Notes: a model not told the origin generated them from the letters alone. A DNA stretch of 64,000 bases from Rhizophagus clarus (GCA_015698045.1 BLAL01000285.1:1426001-1490000), one strand, 5' to 3'; positions 36,293 through 47,818 are shown, counted from the stretch's first letter. Numbers and translations are program-made.

Positions 36293-38040
36293 TATTTAAA
36301 ATTTATCTTTGTTGTTTTCTTTTTTTTAAAAAAAAAAAAAAAGTGTAGAGGACGAAAAAAGTCAAATAAATTTTAGGCACTTTTATATTGATTTTTAACC
36401 ATGAACTTTCTTTTTTTAGTCAATATCACGAGTATATATTTATAGAACCTTGTTATTTAAATTATATATAGATCATTATTAATATTTTGTGATATGTTTA
36501 AAGAGTTGTGTAGCTCTAGGCATAAACGCAAAAAAAAAAAAAAAAAAAAAAAAAATTTGCTATTTTTGAGTATATTATAAGCATATGCTGAAGTTAAAAA
36601 AAAGTTTGTGATCGATTTAACCAAATTTAGGGTTACTAAGATAATTATAAAAACATTTCAACTGTTTCTGTATTTTCGGCAAATTTCTCATTGAGTTAAT
36701 TAACCTTATATTCACTAGTATGTTTTTATATTTAAAAAAATATAAAAGCTTGGCACATTTCTTTTTATAAGTTTTATAAAAATTAATAATCAATCTATTT
36801 TTTTCGTAAAAAAAATTCTCCTATAATCTTAACAAACCATAGCATGTCATTCTATGATCTATGATCGGTATAAAAAATACGCGTTTATTTGACAATAACA
36901 AGTGATACGCGACTTGATCTTATTAAGATATAAACTGGGATTTCTTGGCTTAAAGATTTCAAGAATAATTTGTCTTTTTTTCTATTTTTATATTATATAT
37001 TATTATTATGATCCATTATTAAATGGTAATCCTAATTCAGACCTATTATTGATTTACATTATTAATTCATTATAACATACAACATACCATTAATGTTACA
37101 TAACTTTGATATTATAGAAGGAACAGTTCAAATTTTACAAAATTCTGACTTCTAATGATGGTTGAAATAAATTACAAATTGGGTAAAAGGTTATTTCGCA
37201 ATTGAACATCACAGGTTAGCAAAGGATGGATCAATTGTCATTCATTCATGTTTGTTTATTTTTTAATGAATATTAAATATATACATGATTCCAGACATGT
37301 CTTTTAAACCCGTAAAGACTGATACGGCAATATCGTTAGTATACGTTTTTTTCAAAACGATTGTTAAGAGCGATGATCACGTGAGATTATTAGTTTGCAA
37401 TTATCAAATAAGGTATTTTTAAGCGTTGATCATTTCGTCGTTGCTCGGGAATCAATAGGTATGAGAGCAAAAGGGGATTAGAATCACTTAAAGTAAATTT
37501 AGAAAGGTAGATACTAGAAAAGGAAGTCATTTTTACATAGCTTATTATAATTTTTTTCTGCTGGGTAAGAAAATGTAATGCATAAGCATGATATAATTAC
37601 TTGATAATTCATGAATCGTTCGAGATTGTAGCTTTTATCATCCTGATGAACGTTGATTTTGCAATGAAATCTTGTTTTCTCATTTTGGTGTCATATATAT
37701 CAATTTATTAGTGTATAACTTATAGCTTGGGCACTTGAATTATGGAAGTCTATGGGTAATTCAAATTCTGTTGATAAGTTATAGTCATCGTTTTTATATG
37801 AACATTTTTTAATAAATTCAATTTATCTTTCCTATAATACATTTAATTATTACACAATTAAATCAGGCATGTAATTGAGGAAAGGAAATTTACCATCAAA
37901 ACAATTAAGAGGGATAAAGTGTTTTAATATATAATTAATATTATTACAATTCTCCAAATATCAAAAAAGAAAAAAAAAATGTTATGATAGAACAGAATAT
38001 TTCTCGGGAAATTATAATTAATTATAAATAGTCCAATATA
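36293..38040. other. Upstream region of the HMG-box gene
   Basis: AT-rich with a ~26-nt A-run at about 36529-36555 and a CACGTG at about 37379. No coding frame or RNA gene recognised. Confidence 0.4.
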
Positions 38041-38343
38041 CAGTCAACTCTCCATAAATGCGCATTCTATAAATGGACACCCTCTACAAATTCACCCTGC
38101 CATTTGGTCCCGAGCTGGAACCTTAGTGCTCCTCTATATTCTACATGTGCAATGATTTTCTCATTCTGATCATATAAAACAATTAACACGCATTTTTGTG
38201 CGACCCGAGCAGGTTACTATAGATAATTATTAATTTTGTAATTTAATTTAATGACAACCTGATTTTTTGTCATTATCATATAAACAACTTATATGTTAAA
38301 TCTACAAGTACACACCTGGGTGCTCTTATGGAGAGTTGACTAG
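38041..38343. mobile_element. pogo/Tc1-like MITE, 303 bp
   Basis: Left end TA|CAGTCAACTCTCCATAA; right end on the reverse strand TA|CTAGTCAACTCTCCATAA (one extra base). TA flanks both ends. The interior is less AT-rich than its surroundings and has no coding frame. CAGTCAACTC-type ends recur at 57987, and CAGTC/CAGTT ends at 48075. Confidence 0.65.
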
Positions 38344-39402
38344 TAATTTTATGAAATCATTCTTACATTTAATGTTTTTTTTTTTTTTTTGATTTATTAT
38401 GTTGAATTTTTTTTCCTTTTTTTTTGCATAAATTAAACCAACTTAAAGGATAAAAATATTTAATTGTCATTAGTATACTTAAGTCGTAAATAAGCAGGCC
38501 GGAAATAATTTTATTGTAAAATAATACTATATAACAGATAATAATACAATAAATAATATATTTTCAGATGTACAGTATGTAATTACAGTAATATAAAATT
38601 CAAATGTGTATATTATTAAGAGGTATAAAAATGAAAAAAAAGATTCATTTCTAATATTGAATAGAAGGATATAATAATTCTACTACATAGGTAAAAAAAA
38701 TGAAAATTTGTTCCATTAATTAACATATTAACAGTTAAATATATTATCAGTTACAATTACAACACATACACATATTGTATACACTAATAAAATAATATAT
38801 TGTAAAATTATAAATTCGAAGACGTAATAAGCAATTAATAATGTAAGTTTCATCAAGAAGCAATTCTATACTGAAACTTGAATTTATTCTAATTTTTTTT
38901 TAAATATATATACAGTATATATATATATATATATATAAGTTTTGGATTCAATACTTTAAAGCTAGTAAGGGTAAAAAAGTTATGATTATTAGTATCCTTG
39001 ATTAATCAAAGTCCCATTAAAAATTTACCCAAAGAGATGCTGCATGCGTATTCACTATATTATACTGTATATTCATGATAATATATAATCAAAAGTTCCT
39101 TCCTATGACCATTTCATAAGGGTACAATTGTATTTAACGTGCCGAGTCAGTGATAAAAAGCGCTGATTACGATTGCATTTCAAATAACATAATAAAGCTA
39201 TTTGAATTTGATAGTGTCAATAATGAATAAACTACCATCCTGATACAATAAGAGGTTATGTTCCTTGATAATTTTATTAATTAATGTTTGCTCAAACTTT
39301 TTGTAATTATAACTTGTATTTTGAAGGTAAAAACAAAATTATTTATACTAACATAAATAATTTCCTCTAATGTGACTACTTCCCATTTAACGTATGAAGA
39401 TC
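38344..39402. other. AT-rich spacer
   Basis: Contains (AT)n at about 38908-38935 and no gene that I can recognise. Confidence 0.4.
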
Positions 39403-39410
39403 GGTACAAC

Positions 39411-39645
39411 CAGTGTTGTCACGGGACAATGTCCGGGACAGGTTACACAAAAAAGAAATGATAATCCCTCAAAATTTTATTATGATAATCTATTTTGTTA
39501 CTCAGCAAAAGTATTTTAATATCTATTACACATAAATACATATAATTTTTGTAGAGTTTTTCAAGTTACAAAAGAGTACGGACAGTGCGCGGATGTGTCC
39601 GGGACAGCCAAAAAAAGCCGCGGACATCAAAAATGTACAACACTG
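39411..39645. mobile_element. hAT-like MITE, 235 bp, next to TMEM242
   Basis: Ends CAGTGTTGTCACGGG and, from the right on the reverse strand, CAGTGTTGTACATTT. An exact 8-bp duplication GGTACAAC flanks both sides (39403-39410, 39646-39653). Inner words GTCCGGGAC repeat near both ends. Its right end is 59 bp before the TMEM242 start codon, so it lies in that gene's promoter or 5' UTR. Short open stretches inside (39526-39750) are meaningless. Confidence 0.85.
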
Positions 39646-39704
39646 GGTACAACCATCAAATTTCCTAGCAAACAAGATAAACTTTATCTTTTTTTTAGAA
39701 TAAA

Positions 39705-40488
39705 ATGGTTCAAAGTGCAAATAATTCCACGAAAATACATCATGATACAACTTCGATTACTAAACAAAAGATTCAATTATCTGACATACCAACGAATTCT
39801 CATAATTTAATATTGGGTTTGTCTGCTTTTTCATTTTTTGCAAGCTTAACTGGTTCAGCTTTATATACTCGTCGTAAAGGTAATATCTCTTTAACAATTA
39901 ATCATATTTTAAAAATCATTTACTCAAATATTGTATTTTCATTTAAAAGCATCTGAATATTTAAGAGAATCAACATCGTTATCCAAGTCAACAACAATAT
40001 CACCATCTCAATTATATTCATCATTTCGATTTTCTTTACAGGCTTTCGCTGTTGGGTCGATTCTTTGTGTATCTGCTAGTGGGTTAATTGCTTTTGGAGT
40101 TGGTAAAATGCTTGGAGTGCGGAACGTATGTAATTTATAATTTAATTGGATTTCATTCTTTTTTCAATTAATCCTTAAACATCTAAAAGTAATTCACATA
40201 ATATTTTATCATTTAATTTGCAAAAAAAAAAAAAAAATATTTTTTGAATTCGATTATTTATTATTATACAAATATTAATCTTCAAAGCTATACGAGTTTC
40301 ATAAAAAAATGGAAGAACTTATTCCAACATATACGCCAGGATTGCGTAAAGCTGTAAGAAACTCACAAGATATGGATCAGCAGCAAGAATGGAAAATGTT
40401 AGAACAAGAATGGATAGAGGAAAAAAATAAACATCTTGCAGAAAGAGAAGAAAAAAAGATAAAATGGAAGAAATGGTGGCGAGATTAA
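39705..40488 (+). CDS. TMEM242: TMEM242 family protein (mitochondrial complex assembly)
   Basis: Exons 39705-39879, 39950-40125 and 40288-40488 join in frame to 183 residues. Two membrane helices are visible: about 33-54 (LILGLSAFSFFASLTGSALY) and about 90-111 (AFAVGSILCVSASGLIAFGV). The family signature follows: GKMLGVRNLYEFHKKMEELIP, then a charged C-terminus ending KKWWRD. In animals TMEM242 is an inner mitochondrial membrane protein that helps assemble complex I and the ATP synthase c-ring; the same role is inferred here. Both acceptors are AAG rather than YAG (AAAAG, CAAAG), unusual but fixed by the frame and by homology. A TTTTTTAG just before the ATG may be the end of a 5' UTR intron. 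The stop codon is 5 bp from the stop codon of convergent KAT14. Confidence 0.85.
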
Positions 40489-40493
40489 GTTAT

Positions 40494-42511
40494 TTATCGT
40501 CTCAATCGTACGAAAAAAGCATTTTTACATTCTAAACTTCCATCAGGTAGGTATTTATCATAAAAATTTACGATAAATTCTTCTGGCTTGAAACCAAACT
40601 TTTGATAAAGAATCTATAATATAAATAAAATATTATATAAATGTAATTATTTGTAACTAAGAAATAAAATATGTTCAAAATCATTTTATAATATAAATAC
40701 CATTGCGGGATTATTTGCTGAAACATGAAGCGTAACGTCTTTACCGATATTTGTCTATCAAAAAAAAACGTAAATTAATATAACAAAATAAAACTTGAAG
40801 TTAACAAACAATAAGAACAGATATTTAACCTGAATTAAGTGATACAGCATAAACCTATCATTTAAAGGAAAAAAATTATGAAATTGGGGTTGAAAAAACT
40901 GTAAAAAAATGAAATTAACAGAAAGAAACTTACTGTCCAATTCCTGACTTTTCCCATCCAGGCGCAACAGCAATGTATGTTATATAAGCTTCTGGTGTCA
41001 TAAAACCACATCCAATTATCAATCTCTTATACATAGCGACTATACTAAAATCAGGAAAAAGAAGATTTTCCGAAACTAATTTTCCCATAATAAACATTAA
41101 TTTAAATAGAACACAAGATGGTTAAACTGTAAGAAAGTTATTAGATTTACCGTCAATGCCTGGCCAAAAACACTTCTGCAATAAATCATTAACTTGATCC
41201 AAATGTTCTTTTTGGAAATAACAAAAATCTATAGGACTGGCTGGTGGCGGCAACCAATTGGGATCACTCCTATTTGTAATAATATAATAATTAAGTTCAA
41301 CAACATAATGCGATAGACATTTTTCAAAATATATACCGGTGTGGGTATCTGATGATATCCCGTAACAATCTTAATTTTTGTGGCGTAGTTTCATAATCTC
41401 TGCGAATATATGGTTTCAATTTTCTACTAGGACTTGTCCAAGCTTCTTCTGCAGTAAGGGTAGTTGCCAGACGAGGAATTCCATACAATCTTGATGCAAA
41501 AGAGTTTTTGTAAGGTGTACATGTGACCTATTTTGTATTAGCACCAGTTTGTTACAACTTGACTGAATTAAATATAAAAGAACATGATATACTTCAGTTC
41601 CTTGTTTATAATTCATCTTATCTTTCCCTTGATCATGAACGGATGTTTCAGTAACTAATTCGCGAGATGGTTCTTCTTCCTCGTCGGTAGTCAATGGTTC
41701 AAGAGGTAAAGAAGACCTCATATGTTCTGTGACAATTGCATCAATATCAAAAATTTTTAATCCCTTTTCTTTTTTTAGCTATTAAACATAAATATGATTA
41801 TTAAAATTTGAGATTTTCTAATAAGAAAAGTAAAGTGAACATTTTTAGTACCCTACGTAGAAATAATTTTCTCTTTAGTCTGGCGGCTTTGGGTGATAAT
41901 GGTTTTGAAGCATATTGTAATTTATGCAAAAGATAGCATTCTTCTTTTTGATCCAATGGATTAGGTTTTTTTTTTCTTGGTGGTTTAATTGGTAGCTATC
42001 AAATCAATCGGATAATGTTATATTCAGAATGAGAATATCCTTTATAATATTGGATAATAGTAATTTGGTCGCATACATTGTTGGTTTCGTTTCCGTCTCG
42101 TACAATTAGTTTTAACCGAACAGGTGCTGAAGAAGTAGTTGTTGTAGCTACAATGGCTGCAGTATTTTCATGAGGTTGCCCTTTTATTTGAACCTAGGCA
42201 TTTTTGGATAAAATATTGCCTTCAAACAAGATAAACTTTAAAATTCTTAAAGTACTATTTACCTGTTCTAAAGTTCCTTCTTTAATTTCTTCATGAAACC
42301 CAAATTTATCATCTTTAGATGCATACTTCCTTTTTTTAACGATCGTTCGTTTTGCCCAAAGTTCAGGATAAAGTTTTTGTGGGTCGAAAGTATTAGCAAA
42401 ATCTTGAAAATGTGTTGGTGATATAGGACATACTTTAAAAACTGCGCGGATTTTTGCTGAAGTTGAGAGGGGAGGCCTCCCGCGTCTTTTTTTAATCGAT
42501 GTTTGAATCAT
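40494..42511 (-). CDS. KAT14: KAT14 (CSRP2BP)-like histone acetyltransferase
   Basis: Ten exons on the minus strand keep frame: 42263-42511, 42077-42193, 41852-41995, 41593-41778, 41337-41527, 41151-41269, 40934-41075, 40830-40854, 40701-40754, 40494-40613; 448 residues. The N-terminus has an AT-hook-like KKRRGRPP. Residues ~260-295 carry PYIRRDYETTPQKLRLLRD, diagnostic of KAT14. The GNAT domain follows: FCYFQKEHLDQV, FWPGID, FPDFSIVAMYKRL, AYITYIAVAPGWEKSGIGQ (acetyl-CoA loop), LYHLIQTNIGKDVTLHVSA, LYQKFGFKPEEF, ending FFVRLRR. KAT14 belongs to the animal ATAC complex. The product is shorter than the human protein (about 780 residues), mainly at the N-terminus. The 25-nt exon 8 is needed to keep the GNAT core in frame. 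A CACGTG lies 46 bp upstream of the ATG. Confidence 0.88.
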
Positions 42512-42556
42512 TAAAAAGATAAATGAAAAATTTCAAATACAATTAAAATTATCTAT

Positions 42557-42562
42557 CACGTG
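42557..42562. promoter_or_regulatory. CACGTG (E-box-like) upstream of KAT14
   Basis: Palindromic CACGTG in the 166-bp gap between the F-box gene's stop and the KAT14 start. This is the core site of Cbf1/bHLH-type factors in fungi. A second one precedes EIF3L. Function is inferred only. Confidence 0.35.
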
Positions 42563-42677
42563 AAATCAATTTTTTTGATATATGCTTTCGTTAATTTATT
42601 AATATAATTATATATTACATATATTACATGTATCACAAATTATCGTAAAAAGTACAAATATAGTAATAGTAATTAAT

Positions 42678-43904
42678 TTATTCTTCTAATAAGAATAGAT
42701 TGATCTTTGGGCCATTAGGATGAGAAAAATTAAATTCTTCAATAGCCTGTTGATTAATTCCTCCACATGCAGTTTCCAAAACTTTAGTATATCCACCTAA
42801 AATAAAATCACTTTCATAATTAGTCCTGTATATCTTAATCTCTTTAAGTGGTTTACACTTCTCAATTAATTTCAATATAAATAAGATTGGAGTATGTTCA
42901 GGGACATAATAAAGAACCAATTCCCTTAAATCTTGAAATTTGTCAAATATATTAATTAACAATTCGACCTTAATATTTGTAATTGTAGTAAATGTGAGTG
43001 AAAGTGTTGTAAGCTGAGAACAATGATTAATAAGCAATTCGAAAAAAGGATATGTCAAAGAAGGGATGGATTTCATATTATGGATTATTAAATGCTCAAG
43101 CGTGTTTTTGTTAGAGGCGACCAATTTTTCTAGCCCCTGAATCGTAATAAGAGCACAATTACTGAAATTAATTGATACTAGTTTTGTGCAATGACTCGTC
43201 ATTGCAATTATTGCATTATCTGTAACTTTCATCGATGCAGTCAGATCTATACTTTTCAACTTTTGTTTTCCAAATTTCGCAAGAGCAAATATACCAACAT
43301 CTGTAAGACTGGAACGAGAATTCGCCAAGTTAACATATCCAAGATTGTGACAAAAATATGCAATCTGAGACACTGAACTATCCGAAGCTCCAGAACAATT
43401 ATCAAGTATGATATGCTTCAATTCTGGAAAATTTTGGACTAGAGCTTTCATGGTCGATTCCGTAATACTTTTAGCTCCAGTTAAATCCAATTTCTGAATA
43501 AAATTATTAGAAACTTTCATATAACATAACTTGCGTATTGATATTGTTGAAAGAAATGAAACGTCGCGAATTATTAATTCTTTCAAATTCGGACACCGTA
43601 AAACAGCAATTCCTAACCAATTTTCGTCGACTGTGTCGTATAAAGTTTCTTGCACTTCGCTAACATCAACTGTAATCACACATAAGCGAGTTTGCTCTCT
43701 CGCAACATTTGATAATATTTCGAGAAATCTTTGAAAAGACTGAAGAGCTGTTCTACTATCAGTTCCGAACTTTGGATATCGCCACAATTTCGAAGTAGCG
43801 TACTGGTTCCATTCTATGTTTACAAGCGCACAATTATATAGATCTCGAGGTTCAACATGACTAAAAGCATCATGGAGAGCAAGATCGTGTCGTTGATATT
43901 GCAT
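42678..43904 (-). CDS. F-box/LRR-type protein (AMN1-like)
   Basis: A single exon of 408 residues. The first ~45 residues resemble a degenerate F-box (HDAFSHVEPRDLYNCALVNIEW...LWRYP). Then come leucine-rich repeats of the cysteine-containing type used by F-box proteins: CPNLKELIIRDV, IQKLDLTGAKSITESTM, FPELKHIILDNCSGASDSSV, LGYVNLANSRSSLTDVGI, LKSIDLTASMKVTDNAI, LVSINFSNCALITIQGL, LTTLSLTFTTI, LRELVLYYVPE. Such proteins recruit substrates to SCF ubiquitin ligases. The LxxLIP-type F-box start is weak, so Skp1 binding is not certain. F-box/LRR genes are numerous in this genus. The start codon is only 103 bp from the EIF3L stop, so transcription probably starts within or just after EIF3L's 3' UTR. 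Confidence 0.85.
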   Translation of the reverse strand: MQYQRHDLALHDAFSHVEPRDLYNCALVNIEWNQYATSKLWRYPKFGTDSRTALQSFQRFLEILSNVAREQTRLCVITVDVSEVQETLYDTVDENWLGIAVLRCPNLKELIIRDVSFLSTISIRKLCYMKVSNNFIQKLDLTGAKSITESTMKALVQNFPELKHIILDNCSGASDSSVSQIAYFCHNLGYVNLANSRSSLTDVGIFALAKFGKQKLKSIDLTASMKVTDNAIIAMTSHCTKLVSINFSNCALITIQGLEKLVASNKNTLEHLIIHNMKSIPSLTYPFFELLINHCSQLTTLSLTFTTITNIKVELLINIFDKFQDLRELVLYYVPEHTPILFILKLIEKCKPLKEIKIYRTNYESDFILGGYTKVLETACGGINQQAIEEFNFSHPNGPKINLFLLEE

Positions 43905-44007
43905 ATTTATTAAAAAAAAAAAAAAAAACTTTATAAAAGAAATATAATTTAGTGGGAAATTATTTATATTTTATATCATATGATGATGACGTTCACATGG
44001 TACAAAA

Positions 44008-46421
44008 TTAACTACGGAGATCCATTCCCGCGATAATATCCTTATATAAAAAAGAATGATTATTAAAAACAAACCGAGTGATAATACGACAATGATTTAC
44101 ATTATATACCTGAAATTTGTTGATGTGACGCAAGAACCAATCTCCGTAACGTCGTCCAACTTTTGATTCAGCAATATGAATCATATCCTAAATTTTGACA
44201 AATAATATTTAATAAATGATCCTATTTAAGCTGATTATAGAATTGAAATTTACCTGTTTCAAACAAAAGTCCAAATCCGAAGTAGTAACATATTCACCTT
44301 CAAGTAAGGTTCCACTAGTCCACTTCTGTTGCCGCGATTTTTGTTTGACAATAAGTAACTGTGTCCTATTGAATAAATTTCATCTTTGAATAAATCTTTT
44401 CTTCGAGACGATTCATAAGATATTTAAACTACCTTAATGTCTCAGCGTCAATATCAAGAAAAGCTGATAGCTTGTCAATTCCCATAGTAGTGTATAATTT
44501 TAAATACGATCGTAATGTTGGGATGAGAATTTGATGTCGCACTTCGGAAAGGAAGATTTTTGCGTGATGATGGTGAGGTTCCTAATAAAATTACAATTTA
44601 ATAAATCTGAACAAAAATTAATTTATGTATATATCTATTTCTTACAATAGTTTGTGTTAAAGCATTCGGATCTTCGAAATTTGGCCCATTTGGGGAAATA
44701 AATTTTGGACAGGCATATAAGAATAAATCTTCAAATGTTTGTAATCCTTCCTCGCTAAAAATATGTAATTAAAGTTACTTAAAAAATAAAAAAAAAAAGG
44801 ATAAATGAGTTGTAAAGAGTAATTATTCTTATTAAATTACCCTCGTTGCATCTTCATCAAATGTTCACCATATTTCTCTCTTAAATTAGGGTGAATATTT
44901 TCGTCCAAACGAGTTGGACAAAGTGCAATACATATTGTCAATAACGCATACATTTGGTCACCTTTCTTATTAATCTATTAATAAATAGTTTGGTTAGAAT
45001 TAAAATGAAGTAGAAAAATTATGTATACATATGCGGACCTGATCGAATTGATAGGATCTTGTGTGATACATTTTTGTCCTTGCAATAAAGACTAGAATGT
45101 GTGAAAACGCCTTGATTGCATCTGCATATCGTCTCATCATCATATATGCAAACCCAACGTAATAGTACGTTGTAACGTGGCATGCAGTAACACGCGCAAA
45201 TAAAGCCTGTTCAAAAATTTTTCTTAGAATAAATTTTCTCAAAAAAAGACAATAAATTTTTAATACCTTTTTACTTAGCTCAATATTATCCATCATTTTG
45301 AGCGCTAATGTATAATCGCCCAATAAGCAATGAACACGTAATAGACCGATGATACTGAAATAGCCAAGCATTTTATACAAAGTACGTGAACCATATTCAC
45401 CCGCAGCTTCTCTGTACGAATACAAATAATTACATGAAGTTCATATCGGAGACAAAACATTTACAAGTGATCCATTTACCCACATCATATCACCACCATG
45501 TTTGCTTACAAGCAATTGTTCAGTAATTCTAGATTTTGTGATAAGTGAATACAAGACATTCAGCACGCTATAGCAACTCCAAACTTGGATATTGTCTCGT
45601 AATAAAGCGATTTCTTCCTCAGTCTTGTTCTTGAGACGACTGCGATAGTTACAAAATGATTGAAACTGATAAATGAATTCATCGATGATATCCCAAAGCC
45701 ACTGATTAGGAAGTTCCAAACTAACAGGTCCCTCCGAATCTAAAAAACAAAGCAAAAACAAAAATTTCAATAAGTTCTGAGAGTATGGGTCTGAAGCGAG
45801 TATTTTTTTTTTACTCACTCAAAATAAAATTAAAAAGGTCACAATAATTCTCATATGAGTGGAATCGATGTTCAATGGTGGGGGTAAGTTTTGAGTAAAT
45901 ATGTCGATAATACAATTCGCGATATAAAGTCAAAAACACCTGATCTACAAAGATATACATAATTTAATAATGCGATCGTAAGTTATAGAAACAGTTCAAG
46001 AATTATAACAGCAATTACCATCGTTGACCAATGGAGCAATATAATCAGCTTCGGGCCAAGGCGTTTTCGCATAAAATTTTTCTGTCAAACGATTAAAAGA
46101 GTTCTCGTATATACCGTGTAATTCGTAGACATTATTTTCAAGAATGTTACGATGAAAATAGATTATGAAATTTTTAACGACTTCAGGTATTTCCTGCGCA
46201 TATTGTTGTTGAAGCATTATAAGTTGCATTTGATCTTGATTATAATTAATAAGAAAAATGAAGTTAAAGACAATAAATTAAGACAATTTTGTTTTTAACT
46301 TTGAATTACCATCTTCATCTAGGTCTTCGTCAACTCCAGCATAATCATCATTATTAGTCAATAAATCAATCTCTTCTACAAGATCAATTTCCTCTTCATA
46401 ACCTTCGGGATACCCTTCCAT
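44008..46421 (-). CDS. EIF3L: Translation initiation factor eIF3 subunit L
   Basis: Twelve exons on the minus strand keep frame: 46310-46421, 46019-46234, 45819-45944, 45484-45739, 45267-45411, 45039-45206, 44841-44974, 44646-44754, 44433-44581, 44254-44365, 44110-44187, 44008-44040; 545 residues (human 564). The acidic N-terminus ([19 protein letters not shown]) leads to [88 protein letters not shown] and [16 protein letters not shown], matching eIF3L, with the PCI domain toward the C-terminus. It is part of the eIF3 complex on the 40S ribosome. The exon 4 donor reads GTGGGT at 45483; the more canonical GTAAAT three bases on breaks the frame. Two acceptors (exons 2 and 12) are AAG. Confidence 0.92.
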
Positions 46422-46488
46422 TATGAAAAATCGTAAACTTTTTATTTGGATCTTCGATTCGGATCTGATTAAAAAAAAAAATTTGAAC

Positions 46489-46494
46489 CACGTG
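46489..46494. promoter_or_regulatory. CACGTG (E-box-like) upstream of EIF3L
   Basis: CACGTG about 68 bp before the EIF3L start codon, paralleling the site before KAT14. Regulatory role inferred. Confidence 0.35.
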
Positions 46495-46813
46495 ACTTTA
46501 GCTCCACAAAACAGTACACATAGCAGATATATTTATTTAGAAAGAAAAGAGGTTACAGAGTACAGTAGTCGAAATGATTCTTTGAACCTGTCGCGGTGAC
46601 TACACAATTACACATATCCAATATATTTCATTTTTGTTCCATCACATTATTCATCACATGAGTAATTTCTTTTTAAATGCCGTAATGCCGGTCAAAACTA
46701 CTCCGCTTTAGAAAAAATGGTTATTGGGTATGGTGGTTAAAATATCATCCGAACTGTATACATATACGTTATAAATGTAAATATCGTATCATACAGTCAG
46801 TATAATTTTATAG
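46495..46813. other. EIF3L upstream spacer
   Basis: Ordinary AT-rich intergenic DNA; nothing else recognised. Confidence 0.35.
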
Positions 46814-46821
46814 GGTATAAG

Positions 46822-47129
46822 TAGGGTTGTGGTAGTATACCTGTACTAGCGAAATTCTAGTACGTACTGTACTAGCAAAAAATCTCGTACAAGTACTAAG
46901 TACACTGTACTAATATAGTTTTTATTTTTTAGGATATAATTTAACTATTTGTGGTAGATATCATATGAATAATGTTATTTATATTCATAAAATTAACCAA
47001 TAAAATTTACCTAGTAGGTATGTACTAAATTGCATTTGTACTAAATTTTTAGGTACAAGTACAATACTTAGTACTGTACTATACTGTACTAGTACTGACC
47101 GTACTGTACTAGTACAATTCCCAACCCTG
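46822..47129. mobile_element. hAT-like MITE, 308 bp, built of GTACTAG repeats
   Basis: Ends TAGGGTTGTGG and (reverse strand) CAGGGTTGGG with an exact 8-bp duplication GGTATAAG at 46814-46821 and 47130-47137. The subterminal regions are dense in ACTAGTAC / GTACTGTACTA palindromes on both sides, likely transposase-binding repeats. No coding frame. Confidence 0.85.
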
Positions 47130-47137
47130 GGTATAAG

Positions 47138-47810
47138 TTTTATTTATTAATTTTTTACTATTTTTAGCAAAATTATTTTTGCATATTAGAAGTTATTCTT
47201 CTTATTCTTTGGTTTCAACTTTTTAGAAAGATTAGAATGTTTAACCTTTTAGAAGTTTTTATTTGATTTTTACATATACTAATAGAGTTTATACAAAAAT
47301 TTCTTATAAAAACTTTATTTAATCCAGTTTTAAAAAATCCAAATTATTTTTTTCCTAAAAAACTGGTATAATAACATTAATTAAATATATGATTATTCTA
47401 AATAATTTTTTATTTAATACTGAAATAATATAAGCCTTTTATAATTTAAAATAAGTGATTAATTTACATGGGAATATTTGCAGCCATCAAAAAAATTATT
47501 GTTAATTACTTATAAATAATAATAATATACCATTTTTTGTAATTATCTGAATTAGATCAAATTATCTAATATTATTATTAATATTTTTTTTTTTAGCAGT
47601 TTTATAATATTTTATTTAAAATATAACCAATAATTTAATAATCTAAAGATAAAATATATCAAAAATATATAAATAAAATTACCAATCTGAATATTTTTAT
47701 TAAAATAAAAAAAAAAGAAAATTGTATTTAGCATTTCAAATAAATTGAATTAATCTGAATCAATTTACAATAAAAATAATAATATTATATTAGAATTTTG
47801 GTTAAGATCA
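47138..47810. other. AT-rich spacer between MITEs
   Basis: Nothing recognised. Confidence 0.35.
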
Positions 47811-47818
47811 GTGTGTAA

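Noticed and set aside
39526-39810. Overlapping frames on both strands before TMEM242
   Set aside because: They lie in the hAT MITE or are out of phase with TMEM242 exon 1.
39705-40140. Two separate small proteins at 39705-39956 and 39931-40140
   Set aside because: They are exons 1 and 2 of TMEM242 read through their introns.
41416-41721. Separate 101-codon protein on minus
   Set aside because: Read-through of KAT14 exon 4 into intron; the splice sites restore the KAT14 frame.
43191-43734. Plus-strand frames within the F-box gene
   Set aside because: Antisense shadows of a clear LRR protein.
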